A stretch of 64,000 nt of DNA, taken from NCBI RefSeq assembly GCF_005239225.2, contig NC_133295.1, forward strand, positions 9,796,001 to 9,860,000. The letters are read 5' to 3'. The notes beneath the pieces are model-generated. The model was given only the letters and a program-made list of their open reading frames with translations, was not told the DNA's origin and did no database searches. The position numbers and the translations under genes are program-made. Source of the DNA: Populus alba. Its lineage: Eukaryota; Streptophyta; Magnoliopsida; Malpighiales; Salicaceae. Numbering within the stretch: position 1 is the stretch's first letter; each line of letters begins with the position of its first letter. Shown one piece after another: positions 1-10,360 of the stretch.

Positions 1-807
1 GCATAAACAAGATATTAATGAAAGCAAAACTTAAAAATTATAAAAAAAATATAAAGAGAGAAATAAAGAGCATGAACTTGATCTGAACAACCAAGCTCCC
101 AAATACATGGCAAATGCCTCCTTTTATAGGCCAAAATTCAGAATTATTGATTTGATGACTAATTGTTGAGTGGGTGGCCAACTCTTGATTTTGTGAAAAT
201 CCTTATCTTCTTGTCTGAATAAAACAAAAATGCTAGCATTAGAACTGAGTCCACTTGAAAACATGAAAGTTGCAGGTTATTGTCTTAAAAAATCTGTGTA
301 AAAATTGGAGGTCATTTGGACTTCTAGAACTCCAGATATGGGCCAAACACTAAATAGTGTTCGGGCTGTAGAACAGATTCGGACTTCTCTGTTGTTGCTA
401 TAATTTTGAATTGAAAAAGGCATTCTTAGATTTTGATGAAAACATGAAAGTTGTAGGCCTATGTCTTACTGAATCTGTGTAAAAAATTTGAGGTCATTTG
501 GACATCTAGAACTCGAGATATGACCCAATTACCAAATAGTGTTCCAGTTTGGACTGCATCAACATCTCTTTTCTAAGTTTCACCCTCTCTTTATCTTTAC
601 AAATTTCAGTAGTTGAATTCATCAAACAATCCTTTGATTTATGTGATAGGCCTGCTTTTAAGATGAACATTTACCATATATTAGGGCATTTTATAGTATT
701 AGACTTGTTATTATAAAACATGTTTTAGTTAAGTAGTTATTGATACTTTAAGTGCAAAATGATGATATAAAACCTTGATAAATATGTACACTTTTAAGTA
801 CTAATCA
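1..807 (-). repeat. 3' LTR (partial, cut by window start)
   Basis: This matches the right part of the LTR at 6929-8559 almost base for base. It ends at CTAATCA (801-807), directly followed by the C-rich complement of a polypurine tract. About 820 bases of the LTR lie to the left of the window. Confidence 0.92.
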
Positions 808-820
808 CACCCCCCAACCA
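808..820 (-). other. Polypurine tract of the retrotransposon
   Basis: On the minus strand this reads GGTTGGGGGGTG immediately before the 3' LTR start TGATTAG, the position expected for plus-strand priming. A second G-rich tract (minus strand of about 1866-1881) follows a short ATTG-AGGA-CAAT inverted repeat at about 1893-1904. Similar GACATTGAGGACAAT segments occur after pol in many plant Ty3 elements (from general knowledge). Confidence 0.8.
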
Positions 821-1180
821 GCTTATTACTAGTCCCTTAGTAATCAAAGCGTTAAAATAGAAAAACAATTTGCAAATTCCATAAAGCAAGGCATCATCAT
901 TCATTCACTTACTTTAATTTATTCCAGATAAACAAACTCTCATTAAATTTATATATCTGCTCCATACCTCTTAAACAAGATATTACTAAACCTTTTTTTT
1001 TTTGCTCAAAATATCAACATATAGTTATGGGGCTTTACTTGGAAGAAAAACAAATTTTTGTTCTAATGTTTAAGGCTAACTTCCTTAGGTTGGGATTATT
1101 ATATTTTTTTTCTTTTTTTTTTCTTTTTCTTTTTTAATTTATTTATATACACATACAACTTGAAACACAATGTATCTTTA

Positions 1181-1428
1181 ACCCATGTAACGAGTTTTAT
1201 GCTAATGACTCCCAAACCAGTTGGTATTAGGGCATTAGGTGTTGAGACACCCTTACGAGCTTAGCAACTCAGGTTGCAGATACTGATACATAGATAGTGC
1301 AATATTTGATTCCCTTAAGCTTTTCTCCTCAACCTATGTAACAAGTGTTGGGCCAATAACTCCCAAGTCAGTTGACTTTAGGGTATTAAGTGTTAAAACA
1401 CCCCTTCGGGCTTAATTGCTTAGGTTAG
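1181..1428. repeat. Two diverged direct repeats of about 100 bp in the retrotransposon 3' untranslated region
   Basis: Segments 1181-1278 and 1330-1428 share the pattern 'acc(t)atgtaac-agt...aataactccca...gttg...ttagggtattaggtgtt-a-acacccttcgggcttag'. They lie between the LOG copy and the 3' LTR. They match each other only in part, so the duplication is old. No coding potential is visible in 821-2030 apart from homopolymer T runs. Confidence 0.7.
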
Positions 1429-2034
1429 GGAGGCTACGAAACCAAACTTATCTACCTTTTTATTATTATCATTATTATTTTTTTTTTTTTTTTTTTTTTT
1501 TTGCAAATTATGTACTATCTCTTTCCCTTAGTTGTTACCTTTAACAAAAGAATATAAATAATGTAATAATCCAATGTGCAACCTACAATCATATGTTAAA
1601 GTGTGTGTGTGTGTGTGAAAATAAAGATTTAAAAATACTTGTTAAATGAGCATATAAGCAGAATCAAGTGCTATCAATACGAGTTTGTAAACCTGAATAT
1701 TTCAAGAAGTATTCTGATAGACCCTGTTAAGAATGTTTACTAAGATGCGTCTCAAGAGTCACTTTAACAAAAGAACTCCTTTTACTCTGCCATCCTAGTA
1801 ACAACAGTTTTGCAAATAGTTTATGAAATAGAAAAAAAAAAAAATTTTTTTTAAATATCAACTACTACCCTTTCCCCCCAACCAAAATGAGATATTGTCC
1901 TCAATGTCTTAAGGTAGAAAGATAGAGTATAGAAGACATCACCTGAAATAACGAACACTGACAAACCTGAAACACACTTAAACAAATATAAGAAACAACA
2001 AAACACAATAATAAAACCAAAAGACACAAAGTTT

Positions 2035-2688
2035 TTACAAACGAAGGCTCAAATCCAATCTAAGCTTTTTACGGCTTTCCTTAGTTGACGAATTTATGCG
2101 ACTCATGGAGGGATTAATTACAGGGATGAAAGATTATAGTTGGTCAATCAATTGTTCAGCAGTAGCAGCAGAGATTATGATTTATCGTGCCGAAGATGTT
2201 AGAAATTCTTGTTTCACAGCATGATCAAAAAAAGACAACAACTTATCATAAAAACCATTAACATTTAACAAACCTATGGGTTTATAGTGAATGTGCAGTT
2301 GGGCCTAAGAGGAAATATGAAAGATCTCTTCCAATGTGCCCAGACCACTTGGTAAGGCAATGAAGGCATCAACATGGTTAAACATTGCATTCAGTCGATC
2401 AGACATTGTGGGGACCTGTAATTCCTCTCCAATTGTTTTTCCAATAATGTCCCCTTGTGCTAAAGCTTTGGGGACAACCCCCAAAACTTGACTACCTCCT
2501 AATGATGCAGCTATTGACACTCCCCCCATTAACCCAAGGCCACCTCCTCCATACACTAAATGAATTTTTCGCTCAGCTAGTACCTGACCAAGATGATTTG
2601 CTGATTCTAAAAACTCTTTTTCTTTCCCAGGATTGGATCCACCGAAAACACAAATATTGTTTATGTGATGACTTGAGGAACCTACCAT
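2035..2688 (-). pseudogene. Intronless LOG-like cytokinin riboside 5'-monophosphate phosphoribohydrolase copy, three in-frame stops
   Basis: LOG enzymes release active cytokinin bases from their riboside monophosphates. The frame runs 217 codons from ATG at 2688 to TAA at 2035 without any frameshift, the usual LOG length. Visible features are the N-terminal CVFGGSNPG-like nucleotide-binding start, YGGGGLGLMGG, the SDRLNAMF segment with its Arg, and a PSGLGTLEE site (normally PGGxGTxxE, so one Gly is now Ser). It is broken by TAG at 2305-2307 (where LOGs usually have Trp), TAA at 2182-2184 and TAA at 2134-2136. Plant LOG genes normally have several introns (family knowledge) but none is here, which points to a reverse-transcribed copy. 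It sits between the retrotransposon's pol remnant and 3' LTR, on the same strand. As it stands it would give only a 127-residue truncated product. Confidence 0.88.
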
Positions 2689-2862
2689 TTCTACACACTT
2701 TTATATTTGATGAATGTACGGGTTGAGTAGAAATGAAGGGAAGGAATAGAAGAATTTATAGATGAGAAATTGAAAATGCAATCATATCACCTATATGTAG
2801 GTCAACCGTAGTCTCTCTCACTCTCACTCTCACACTCTCTCTCTCTCTCTCTCTCTATTTAT
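2689..2862 (-). promoter_or_regulatory. Promoter-like leader of the LOG copy: TATA box and GA-repeat
   Basis: Upstream of the LOG ATG on the minus strand lie a short leader, then TATAAAT (about 2755-2761, roughly 70 bases from the ATG), then a (GA)n microsatellite (+ strand CT repeat at about 2811-2854). A TATA box plus GA tract is a common plant promoter layout. Whether it came with the captured gene or arose in the element is not shown by the sequence. Confidence 0.55.
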
Positions 2863-3059
2863 TTATTTTGAAAAAGCATGTGTATGTACAAGTAGTTGTG
2901 ATTGTGGCTCACATCTTTTCTTGGTTTTACGTCCAAGAACGGCTTAAACGCCCTCTATGGGTTGAGGATAGGCTTCCCATCCAGTTTTCTTAAAAACTAG
3001 CAAACAGGGTCTTTTTTAGTCAGATTCTCAAGACTAAGTCGAGCATGTTCTTTATGGAA

Positions 3060-3503
3060 TTATGGCCATAAATCATAAATTGCACGATGCACATCTCCAC
3101 TAGGGTGCGTCTCAAGAGTCAATAGAAGATTATCTAAAGACCCCTTACTCAGGCCATCCTTAATGAATTGTATTTTATCTTCACGGTTTACAGATACCAT
3201 TCCTAAAGAACGACATGTCGCATTATAAGTCCATTTGGCACATCTGTGACAGACTTTCAGCCATTTTGCACGACGTTTCTTTGCAAAAGTGCTTTTACTT
3301 GTTCCAGGCATGTGTGAAATGAAAGAATTGGAAGACTCGTCTGATAATCAGACCTTTGCTTCAATCAGCCAACGAATATCTTCAGGAATTCCATGGTTCA
3401 TTAACAACCTCAATCTTTCACACCTAGCACAGTAAATTTTTGTAATCGCATTCTGAGGCAAAGCGGGAAAATACTTTTTCAATTTTTCAAGAGTGGTGTC
3501 CAT
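3060..3503 (-). pseudogene. Cys-pair ORF of unknown family carried by the retrotransposon, one in-frame TGA
   Basis: I do not recognise this protein. The frame starts at ATG 3503 and is open for 51 codons to a TGA at 3348-3350. It then stays open in the same frame for about 95 more codons to the stop at 3060, so the intact protein would be about 147 residues. It has two CxxC pairs (YCARCERL and VCHRCAKW), the second preceded by a basic stretch (KKRRAKW), which could bind zinc or nucleic acid. Upstream on the minus strand are a pyrimidine-rich leader and a TATATAT-like box near 3563-3572. It lies between the integrase tail and the LOG copy, in the same orientation. It could be a second captured host gene or an accessory ORF of this element family. 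Confidence 0.55.
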
Positions 3504-3719
3504 TTTCAAATGAAAATTGGGGGAGAGATTCAAAGAAATGAGAAAGAGCAACTAATTGCACAAATATATACACAGATATCAGTTATCATGGGAAACTGAA
3601 AGAACCGACTTAAGAGTCACGGAGTACTGTTATCCGTCATTTGACCGGGGTGAGAGAAACTAGCAAAACAAAAGTCACACCAAAAAGGAACACAAAAAAA
3701 AAATATGAGAAAAACAAAA

Positions 3720-4256
3720 TAATCAACCTTTATCTAAAAGATCATTCAAACCAATGGATTCATTTTCACCAGGAAACTCATCAAAGTAAGCTTTCAAACG
3801 ATGTTCATTTACCTTCAAAACATTGTCATTCTTTGAATTCTCAATATCAAGGGCCCCATAAGGATACACATGTTTCAAAATAAATGGACCGCTTCATCTT
3901 GATCTTATTTTTTCAAGAAATAAATGGAGTAGAGAATTATAAAGCCAAACTTTTTGACCAGTATCAACTTTTTGACAATTTTCACAAGTTTTGCAGAATG
4001 CATGCGTGTCCTTGAACATGGTGGGCCAATAAAATCCTTTTTGTAAGAACTTTGCAGTCATCTTTCTTGATGAGAATTGACTCCCACATGCTTCAGAATG
4101 ACAAAGTTTAATGACACTACTTACCTCATTGTCAGGAATGCATCTTTGAAATTTTTTATCAAGACAATATTTGAATAAGTTAAGGTCATCCCAATAAAAG
4201 TTCTTCACTTCGTTCAAAAACTTTCCTTTGTCTTCAGTACTCCAGTGAGCTGGCAA
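3720..4256 (-). pseudogene. Integrase remnant: HHCC zinc finger joined directly to the C-terminal tail, catalytic core deleted
   Basis: From 4256 downward the frame shows the end of the pre-integrase spacer and an HHCC zinc-binding domain (LCHSEACG ... FYWPTMFKD ... CKTCENCQK). It then jumps straight to the post-core tail motif (KVWLYNSLLHLF) near 3910. After a stop at 3894-3896, the same strand continues with the HVYPYGALDIEN tail typical of Ty3 integrases down to about 3725. The DDE catalytic core, normally well over 100 residues, is absent. This is a deletion derivative, not merely a mutated gene. Confidence 0.8.
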
Positions 4257-4259
4257 ATC

Positions 4260-4556
4260 TCATAAAGCAAGAAATTTGATATTTTTAGCAAACCAAGGCA
4301 TTGAACTAAGAGAAAGTAAGGATTCATCAGGAGAGTAATCATCGATTGGTGGGATGTCAGATGTCAAATCTGTTGTCACTCTTGACAAAAGATCGACATC
4401 AATATTTTTGGTGCCTTTTTCATCCGTGATTTCTTCCTGAGAATAAATCATTTGCAAATCTTCAGATTCATCCAACTCAATTTTACTCAAAGCAGATTCA
4501 AGTTGATCATGAACTAATTCTTCAATATGATCTACTTCTTGTAAATCATTATCATC
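4260..4556 (-). pseudogene. Remnant of the pol region around the RNase H / integrase junction
   Basis: A short frame contains DVDLLSRV, which matches the ADxLSRL motif that ends RNase H in Ty3 elements. It is followed by the DLTSDIPPIDDY...PWFA linker typical before integrase. Upstream it joins directly to acidic sequence that normally follows protease. The whole RT and RNase H domains are therefore missing between protease (ending 4563) and about 4410. Confidence 0.7.
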
Positions 4557-4562
4557 TCTAGG

Positions 4563-5561
4563 CTACTTGCAAATGTTGAAAATATTCATCTCCAATGTCA
4601 TGTTTTCAAAAGATAACTTCATGAGTCCATTCTTACAATTAATCAATGCATTAGAAGTTGCAAGAAATGGACGTCCTAAAATAACAGCAAATGAATGACA
4701 TGCTTTAACAGGTTGCGTGTCCAAGACAATAAAATTCACAGGATAAATGAATTTATCGACTTGTACTAACACATCTTCAATTATTCCCTTAGGCACTTTT
4801 ACAGATCTATCGGCAGGTAAAAGAGTTACAGAAGTTGGTTTTAACTCACCTAGATTGAGACTCTGAAAAACTAAATATGGAAGTAAATTCACACTAGCTC
4901 CAAGATCAAGTAAGGCTCTTTCAATTTTATGTTCTCCAATAAAGCAAGAAATTGTAGGACAACCAGGGTCTTTATATTTCAAAGCATTATTATTATGAAG
5001 AATAGCACTTACTTGTTCAGCTAAAAAGGCTTTCTTTTTCACATTCAGTTTTCTCTTCACAGTGAATAGATCTTTCAAAAATTTAGCATAGGAAGGAACC
5101 TGTTTAATAGCATCCAACAAAGGTATATTGATCCTTACCTGTTTGAAAGTTTCAAAGATTTCAGAGTTGTGATTGACTTTTCTTTGTTTGGTCATGGCAT
5201 AAGGAAATGGAAGTGCTGGCGGAGAATCAGTCTTTTCTTCACAATGTTCAGATTCAACCCCTTCCTTACCCTCAGAGATTGACTCATCATCTTTCTCACA
5301 AGGTTCAATAGTGGGTTTTTCAATAACCTTACCACTACGAAGAGTGATGACTGATTTGACTTTATCCATGTGTTGGCTTCTGGAACTACTTGCATTTGCA
5401 TTGTATTGCCCCTTTGGATTTTGTTGTGGTTGAGATGGAAACTTACCTTTCACTTGGAAACTGAGAGCAGATGTTAATTTTGCAAGAGCATCTTTAAAAT
5501 TTGTCATGCTTTGAGCAAATTGAGTGTTGATTGTCTCTTGCTTTTCAATGAATGTATGCAA
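4563..5561 (-). CDS. Retrotransposon gag C-terminus and aspartic protease
   Basis: This is a 332-residue open frame. The N-terminal part (about 1-130) is polar and charged, as in the gag-protease linker of Athila-like elements. The protease core is at about residues 215-300: LLDLGASVNLLP is the active-site segment (DLG replaces the usual DT/SG, as is normal in this lineage), followed by LADRS-like PADRSVKVPKG and the ILGRPFLAT motif. The protease would cleave the gag-pol polyprotein inside virus-like particles. The frame is intact over the protease but is cut off from gag upstream and pol downstream, so it is unlikely to be expressed usefully. Confidence 0.85.
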   Translation of the reverse strand: MHTFIEKQETINTQFAQSMTNFKDALAKLTSALSFQVKGKFPSQPQQNPKGQYNANASSSRSQHMDKVKSVITLRSGKVIEKPTIEPCEKDDESISEGKEGVESEHCEEKTDSPPALPFPYAMTKQRKVNHNSEIFETFKQVRINIPLLDAIKQVPSYAKFLKDLFTVKRKLNVKKKAFLAEQVSAILHNNNALKYKDPGCPTISCFIGEHKIERALLDLGASVNLLPYLVFQSLNLGELKPTSVTLLPADRSVKVPKGIIEDVLVQVDKFIYPVNFIVLDTQPVKACHSFAVILGRPFLATSNALINCKNGLMKLSFENMTLEMNIFNICK

Positions 5562-5799
5562 TGTTTCCTCAAGATTTCTTTTAGGAGGTGGAGCATAAGG
5601 AGGTGCATATCCATGAGAATTTAAAAATTATGGTGTGCTTGAAACGATGGTTGTGAAGTTTGTGCATTATTGTTATCACTCTTTCAATTGAAATTTGGGT
5701 GATTTCTTCAACCAGGGTTGTATGTTTGCGAGTATGGGTTATGATTGGGCCTTTGAAAATTGTTTAAAGCATGGGCTTGTTCATGGAGGCATTCCTTGA

Positions 5800-6705
5800 A
5801 GGAAGGCAAAGTTGGACAATCATTGGTTGCATGTTCATTTGTTTCACAGATTTGACACATAATATCTTAAACAGATTTTAATTGACCACTCTTTTTCAAT
5901 TCTAGTGCCTCGACTTTTCTAGCTAAAGATGTAAACTTGGCTTGGAGGTCATGATCTTCTCTAAGGTTATACATATCTCCACTAGATGTATGAGGTTGGG
6001 TTTTACTTGGTGCCTCATAAGTACCCGTAGTGTCCCAATTTTGTGCATTTTCAGCTAGCAAGTTTAGGTACTCCATTGCTTCATTAGGGTCTTTATCTTT
6101 AAAAGTTCTATTACACATCAATTCAACCATTTGCCTATCTTTAGGTGTTAACCCTTCATAAAATTGTGAAACCAATCTCCATGTTTCAAAACCATGATAA
6201 GGGCAAGTATTAAGCAAGTCTCGATACCTATCCAAGCATTGGTAAAATGTTTCACTTGGTTTTTGAGTGAAAGTGGTGATTTGTCTTTTGAAAGAGTTGG
6301 TTCTATGAGATGGAAAAAACTTCTTTAAAATTTATTGTTGCATTTCATCCCAGCACGAATGGATTCTGACCTAATATTTTGTAGCCATGTTTTAGCTTTA
6401 TCTTTTAATGAAAAAGGAAAAAGCTTTAATCTAATGGTATTCATGCTACAATTTAAGTCATTATAGGTGTTACAAACTTCTTCAAATTCTCTCAAATGCA
6501 AGTATGGATTTTCTAGATCTAAGCCATGAAAAGAAGGTAAAAGTTGAATAATGTATGGCTTAAAATTAAAATAGGATGCATCAGGAGGGAAAACTATGCA
6601 TGAGGGTGCACTTGTTCTTGTGGGATTCATGTGGTCTCTAAGTGTCCTAACACGGTTATTCTCATTATTCTCATTATAAAGTGACTGGTTATCTTCTTCG
6701 GCCAT
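5800..6705 (-). pseudogene. Retrotransposon gag, broken by a frameshift and stops
   Basis: The likely start is ATG 6705 (MAEEDNQSLY). The capsid-type segment has the hallmarks LREFEEVCNTYND and RLKLFPFSLKDKAKTWLQ. A frameshift near 6240-6325 splits it, and the second part (YRDLLNTCPYHGFETWRLVSQFYEGL) continues in another frame to a stop at 5867. Just past that stop the same frame has a CCHC zinc knuckle (CQICETNEHATNDC) near 5807-5850. Gag forms the particle and packages RNA. This copy cannot make a full-length product. Confidence 0.85.
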
Positions 6706-6905
6706 ATTTTCTGAAAATGATGAGGATACCCTACAAAGTCTACCACTTAATGTACGTGACCAAACACTCATGCACATGTAGAAAGAGAATAAAAGGAAGA
6801 AGAAAACAAAAGAAAAAAAAACAAAACAAAAGAAACAAAGTTAGATACAAGAAAAGTGAAAAGAGAAAACAAAATAAATACTATAATTTATACAAGAATT
6901 TACCT

Positions 6906-6922
6906 CCCCGGCAACAGTGCCA
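6906..6922 (-). other. Primer binding site (tRNA-Asp-like)
   Basis: On the minus strand this reads TGGCACTGTTGCCGGGG, six bases inside the 5' LTR end. It differs at two positions from the TGGCGCCGTTGCCGGGG site used by many plant Ty3 elements and complementary to the 3' end of tRNA-Asp (family knowledge). Confidence 0.82.
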
Positions 6923-6928
6923 AAAACT

Positions 6929-8559
6929 TGACACGACCAAAAGATTGATGTCTTCTCCCAAGTGCAAGAGTGTCGAAGTAATAAATAACCCGGCAAGACC
7001 AGAGTCGAACTATAGAGAGGTTAATTGTATAAATTATAAATAACAAGACAACAACAACAATAATAACAATAATAGTAATAGTAATAGTAGTAGTAGTAGT
7101 AGTAGTAATAGTAGTAGTAATAATAATAAAAGAAGAAGAAATTAATGAGAACTATGAGATGGAAGATTAATGTAAGAATTAAACAATGATAAAAACAAAT
7201 GTCAAGGTTAGAGGATTTACTAATGGTATTTCAAACAAGTATAGTATAAACTCTTATTACTCAATTTGGAAACCACACACGAAGGAGGTTCCAATCGAAT
7301 GATTTGTCATTAATAATTCATTATAAATTATTAACATGATCATATTAATTATCTTATTTACATAACACCAAACTTTTAAATATTGTTAGGAATTCATGAT
7401 GTTAACAACAAATCAAGTTTCTATCATAGCCCAAGTGTAGGTAATACCATACGGTTGGGCTATGAGAGTGCCAAGCATTTGTTGTACCAAGTGTTATACA
7501 ACACAAATCTAGATTAACCATTTAACAAGCAAGGTATTAAGAATTAGTAAGATAAAAAGATAAGACATGTTAATATTAAACATTATGATCCATGTTGAGT
7601 TTACACTATATTTATTCTTACACCATTAGTGTAACCTTTTCACCTTGACATAATAAGCTTAGCTAAACATAATGAAGAAGAGAAACATAAATAAACAAAA
7701 CAAGAACATAAAGAAAATACAAGTTAACTAAGTAAAGGAAAGGAAATGAAAAGTATAAACAAGATATTAATGAAAGCAAAACTTAAAAATTATAAAAAAA
7801 ATATATAAAGAGAGAAATAAAGAGCATGAACTTGATCTGAATAACCAAGCTCCCAAATACATGGCAAATGCCTCCTTTTATAGGCCAAAATTCAGAATTA
7901 TTGATTTGATTACTAATTGTTGAGTGGGTAGCCAACTTTTGACTTTGTGAAAATCCTTATCTTCTTGTCTGAATAAAACGAAAATGCTAGCATCAAAACT
8001 GGGTCCACTTGAAAACATAAAAGTTGCAAGACATTGTCTTAACAAATCTGTGTAAACATTTGAGGTCATTTGGACTTCTAGAACTCCAGATATGGGCCAA
8101 ACACTGAATAGTGTTCGGGTTGCAGGACAGATTCAGACTTCTCTGTTGTTGCTATAATTTTGACTTAAAAACGGCCTTCTTAGATCTTGATGAAAACATG
8201 AAAGTTATAAGCATATGTCTTACTGAATCTGTGTAAAAAATTTGAGGTCATTTGGACATCTAGAACTCGAGATATGACCTAATTACCAAACAGTGTTCCA
8301 GTTTAGACTACACCAACATCTCTTTTCTAAGTTTCACCCTCTCTTTATCTTCACAAATTTCAGTAGTTGAATTCATCAATCAATCCTTTGATTTATGTGA
8401 TAGGCCTGCATTTAAGATGAACATTTACCATATATTAGGGCATTTTATAGTATTAGACTTGTTATTATAAAACATGTTTTAGTTAAGGAGTTATTGATAC
8501 TTTAAGTGCAAAATGATGATATAAAACCTTGATAAATATGCACCTTTAAGTACTAATCA
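6929..8559 (-). repeat. 5' LTR of the retrotransposon (complete, 1631 bp)
   Basis: On the + strand it runs from TGACACGACC to TACTAATCA, with TG/CA ends on either strand. It contains a (TAA/TAG)n microsatellite at about 7060-7130. The five bases outside its right end are CTTAG; the matching left flank lies outside the window. It is inserted into an older repeat family seen at 8563-8690 and 11081-11340. Confidence 0.9.
7058..7132. repeat. Compound trinucleotide microsatellite (TAA/TAG)n
   Basis: An imperfect run of AAT/AGT triplets inside the 5' LTR. The other LTR is cut before this position, so sharing between LTRs cannot be tested here. Confidence 0.85.
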
Positions 8560-8562
8560 CTT

Positions 8563-8690
8563 AGCACTTGGTTAAGTCCAAGGATGATGGGTCTAGCAAC
8601 TCGTCAAACCCGCAAGCATTTGGGCTCAGCACTTGGATAAGCCCGGGGGATGATGGTTCATAACCCTCTTATGGTCAGCCTTTTAAATAG
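8563..8690. repeat. Fragment of a GGCTCAGCACTTGG-type tandem repeat family
   Basis: Two diverged units ('agcacttggttaagtccaagg...' and 'ggctcagcacttggataagcc...') match the array at 11081-11340. The LTR retrotransposon ends right beside it, so it appears to have inserted into this repeat. Confidence 0.7.
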
Positions 8691-9400
8691 TAGTTTCAAA
8701 CATCCAAACAAAAAGCAATAAATGTTGATCCATCAATAGCCTCCTAAATCTTTGAGTGTCATACGTGAATATTTTGAAAAGTCTTTACTCGCAGCAACTG
8801 AGACCCTTTTTATCTTTCCTATTAGGATTCTTAAGTCTAGATGACTTCTTTCTATGGGTAAGAGGTTTGCCTTGGGGAACAGAATGATGGCTAGGACTCA
8901 ATGTAGCACTTGAGTAGCCTTCTCGATATATATGATGACACAATGTTTTTTCATTTGACGGTGGGGATGTAGGGATTTTCTCTTTATAACCCTAGTTGTT
9001 CTTATTTTTACCTTTCATTTACTTTTACTTCGTTTAAGCTGTAAAAAAAAAAAAAAAACTACTCTTATAGAAGATACCTCAAGTCATGACTTTTTTTACT
9101 CGAGAAAAACCTATATGGATCATCCTAAAAAAAATTAAAAGGATCTTTCTTTTTCTACTAGAATTAATGGAGCCAAGAAACACTAGGCTTAGTTCAAGAA
9201 AGATAAGTTCTCCAGTTTTTTATAAGGAGTTCAAGTTTCAACCAAAACCTGAGAAGAGCAACAAGGAGCATGGGTCCCTCGAATTAGGCCCTAGGGTTCA
9301 AGGAGATGCCATATTGGTGGAGAGGAGAAAGATCCTCTCTTAAGGGCCCATCAGTTTTGGTGTATTTAAGGTGGACCATTATTGAGGTCTTTTGAGCATT
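8691..9400. other. Intergenic, no gene recognised
   Basis: No convincing coding sequence. An 85-codon open frame at 9086-9343 is rich in Lys/Ile, resembles nothing I know, and has no conserved motifs. A poly(A) run lies at 9043-9058. Confidence 0.5.
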
Positions 9401-10060
9401 ATTGTTACTTTTAAAGTAAATGTACTATCATATTAAAGAGAGTCAATTCATCCAATCTCTTAAAAGATTTAATGAAGAGAGCATATACATCCTCATTGGT
9501 GATGTAGCATTTGTCCCATCCTTGGAAAAAGGTGTGATCATACAAGGGAGAACATTTCAATACATTCCAAGGTAAATTATGTCATAGCACTAGGGAGATG
9601 TTTCTTACTTCCAAATTAAATGTGTTATTGCACTAAGAAAAGTAAATTCATCTTATCTTTAGAAGATTTGATGGAAAAAAACGTATTCATCCGCGTTGCT
9701 AATGCAACATCTTTCCTATTCTTAGAGAAATGTGTGATCGCACTAAGAAGAACATGTCAATTTTTTCCAAGGTAAATTATGTCGTAGCACTATAAAGACA
9801 TTCATTACTTCCAAAGTAAATGTGATATCGCACTAGGGAGAGTAAATTCATACCATCTTTGGAAGATTTAATAGAAAAAGCGTATACATCCTTGTCGCTA
9901 ATGTAACATCCATCCTATTCTTGAGAAAGGTGTGATCGCACTAGAGAAAACATGACAATCTCTTTCAAGGTAAATTGTGTTGTAGTACTAGGGAGACATT
10001 CATTACTTCCAAAGTAAATGTGTTATCACATAAGAGAGAGTAAATTCATCCTTTTTTTGA
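9401..10060. repeat. Tandem repeat, unit about 200 bp, about 3.3 copies
   Basis: The landmark 'attacttccaaagtaaatgt' recurs at about 9401, 9601, 9803 and 10002. Each unit also repeats 'gtgatcgcactagggaga' and 'ccaaggtaaattatgt' in the same order. Units differ at many positions, so the array is old. No ORF spans the units. Confidence 0.85.
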
Positions 10061-10360
10061 AAGATTTTGAAACCTAAAGAGTATAAAGCATTTCTTTTTT
10101 ATTCTGAGCAATATAATTCATGTACAAGAAACTTACATTTCTAGTCATTGATGATAATACATTTCTATCTCGTTTTAAGGCCCTAAAAAGGTTAAGGAAT
10201 TGTGTTTCTCTGATGAAGGTTTTATGGGTAGTCGTCAAATGGACTCTTCCCAAATAAACATAGTTCCTTTAGTTATTGTGAAAATATGAATGGAAAAAGA
10301 TAACATAACCTCCCTACTTAGAGATCATCTACCATGTCAGGTATGCAAGCGTGGCAAGAG

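Larger units (their letters stand above)
1..8559 (-). mobile_element. Ty3-type (Athila-like) LTR retrotransposon carrying captured plant-gene ORFs, left end outside window
   Basis: Positions 1-807 and the last 808 bases or so of 6929-8559 are the same sequence in the same orientation, so they are the two LTRs of one element. Read on the minus strand the order is 5' LTR, primer site, gag, protease, a remnant of the pol end, a Cys-pair ORF, a LOG-like ORF, polypurine tract and 3' LTR. The LTRs begin TG and end CA on the minus strand. RT, RNase H and the integrase core are missing, so the element cannot move without help. The gag style, the DLGAS form of the protease site and a tRNA-Asp-like primer site fit the Athila/OTA side of Ty3 elements (family knowledge). 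The lineage call is moderate; the element call is strong. Confidence 0.93.
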
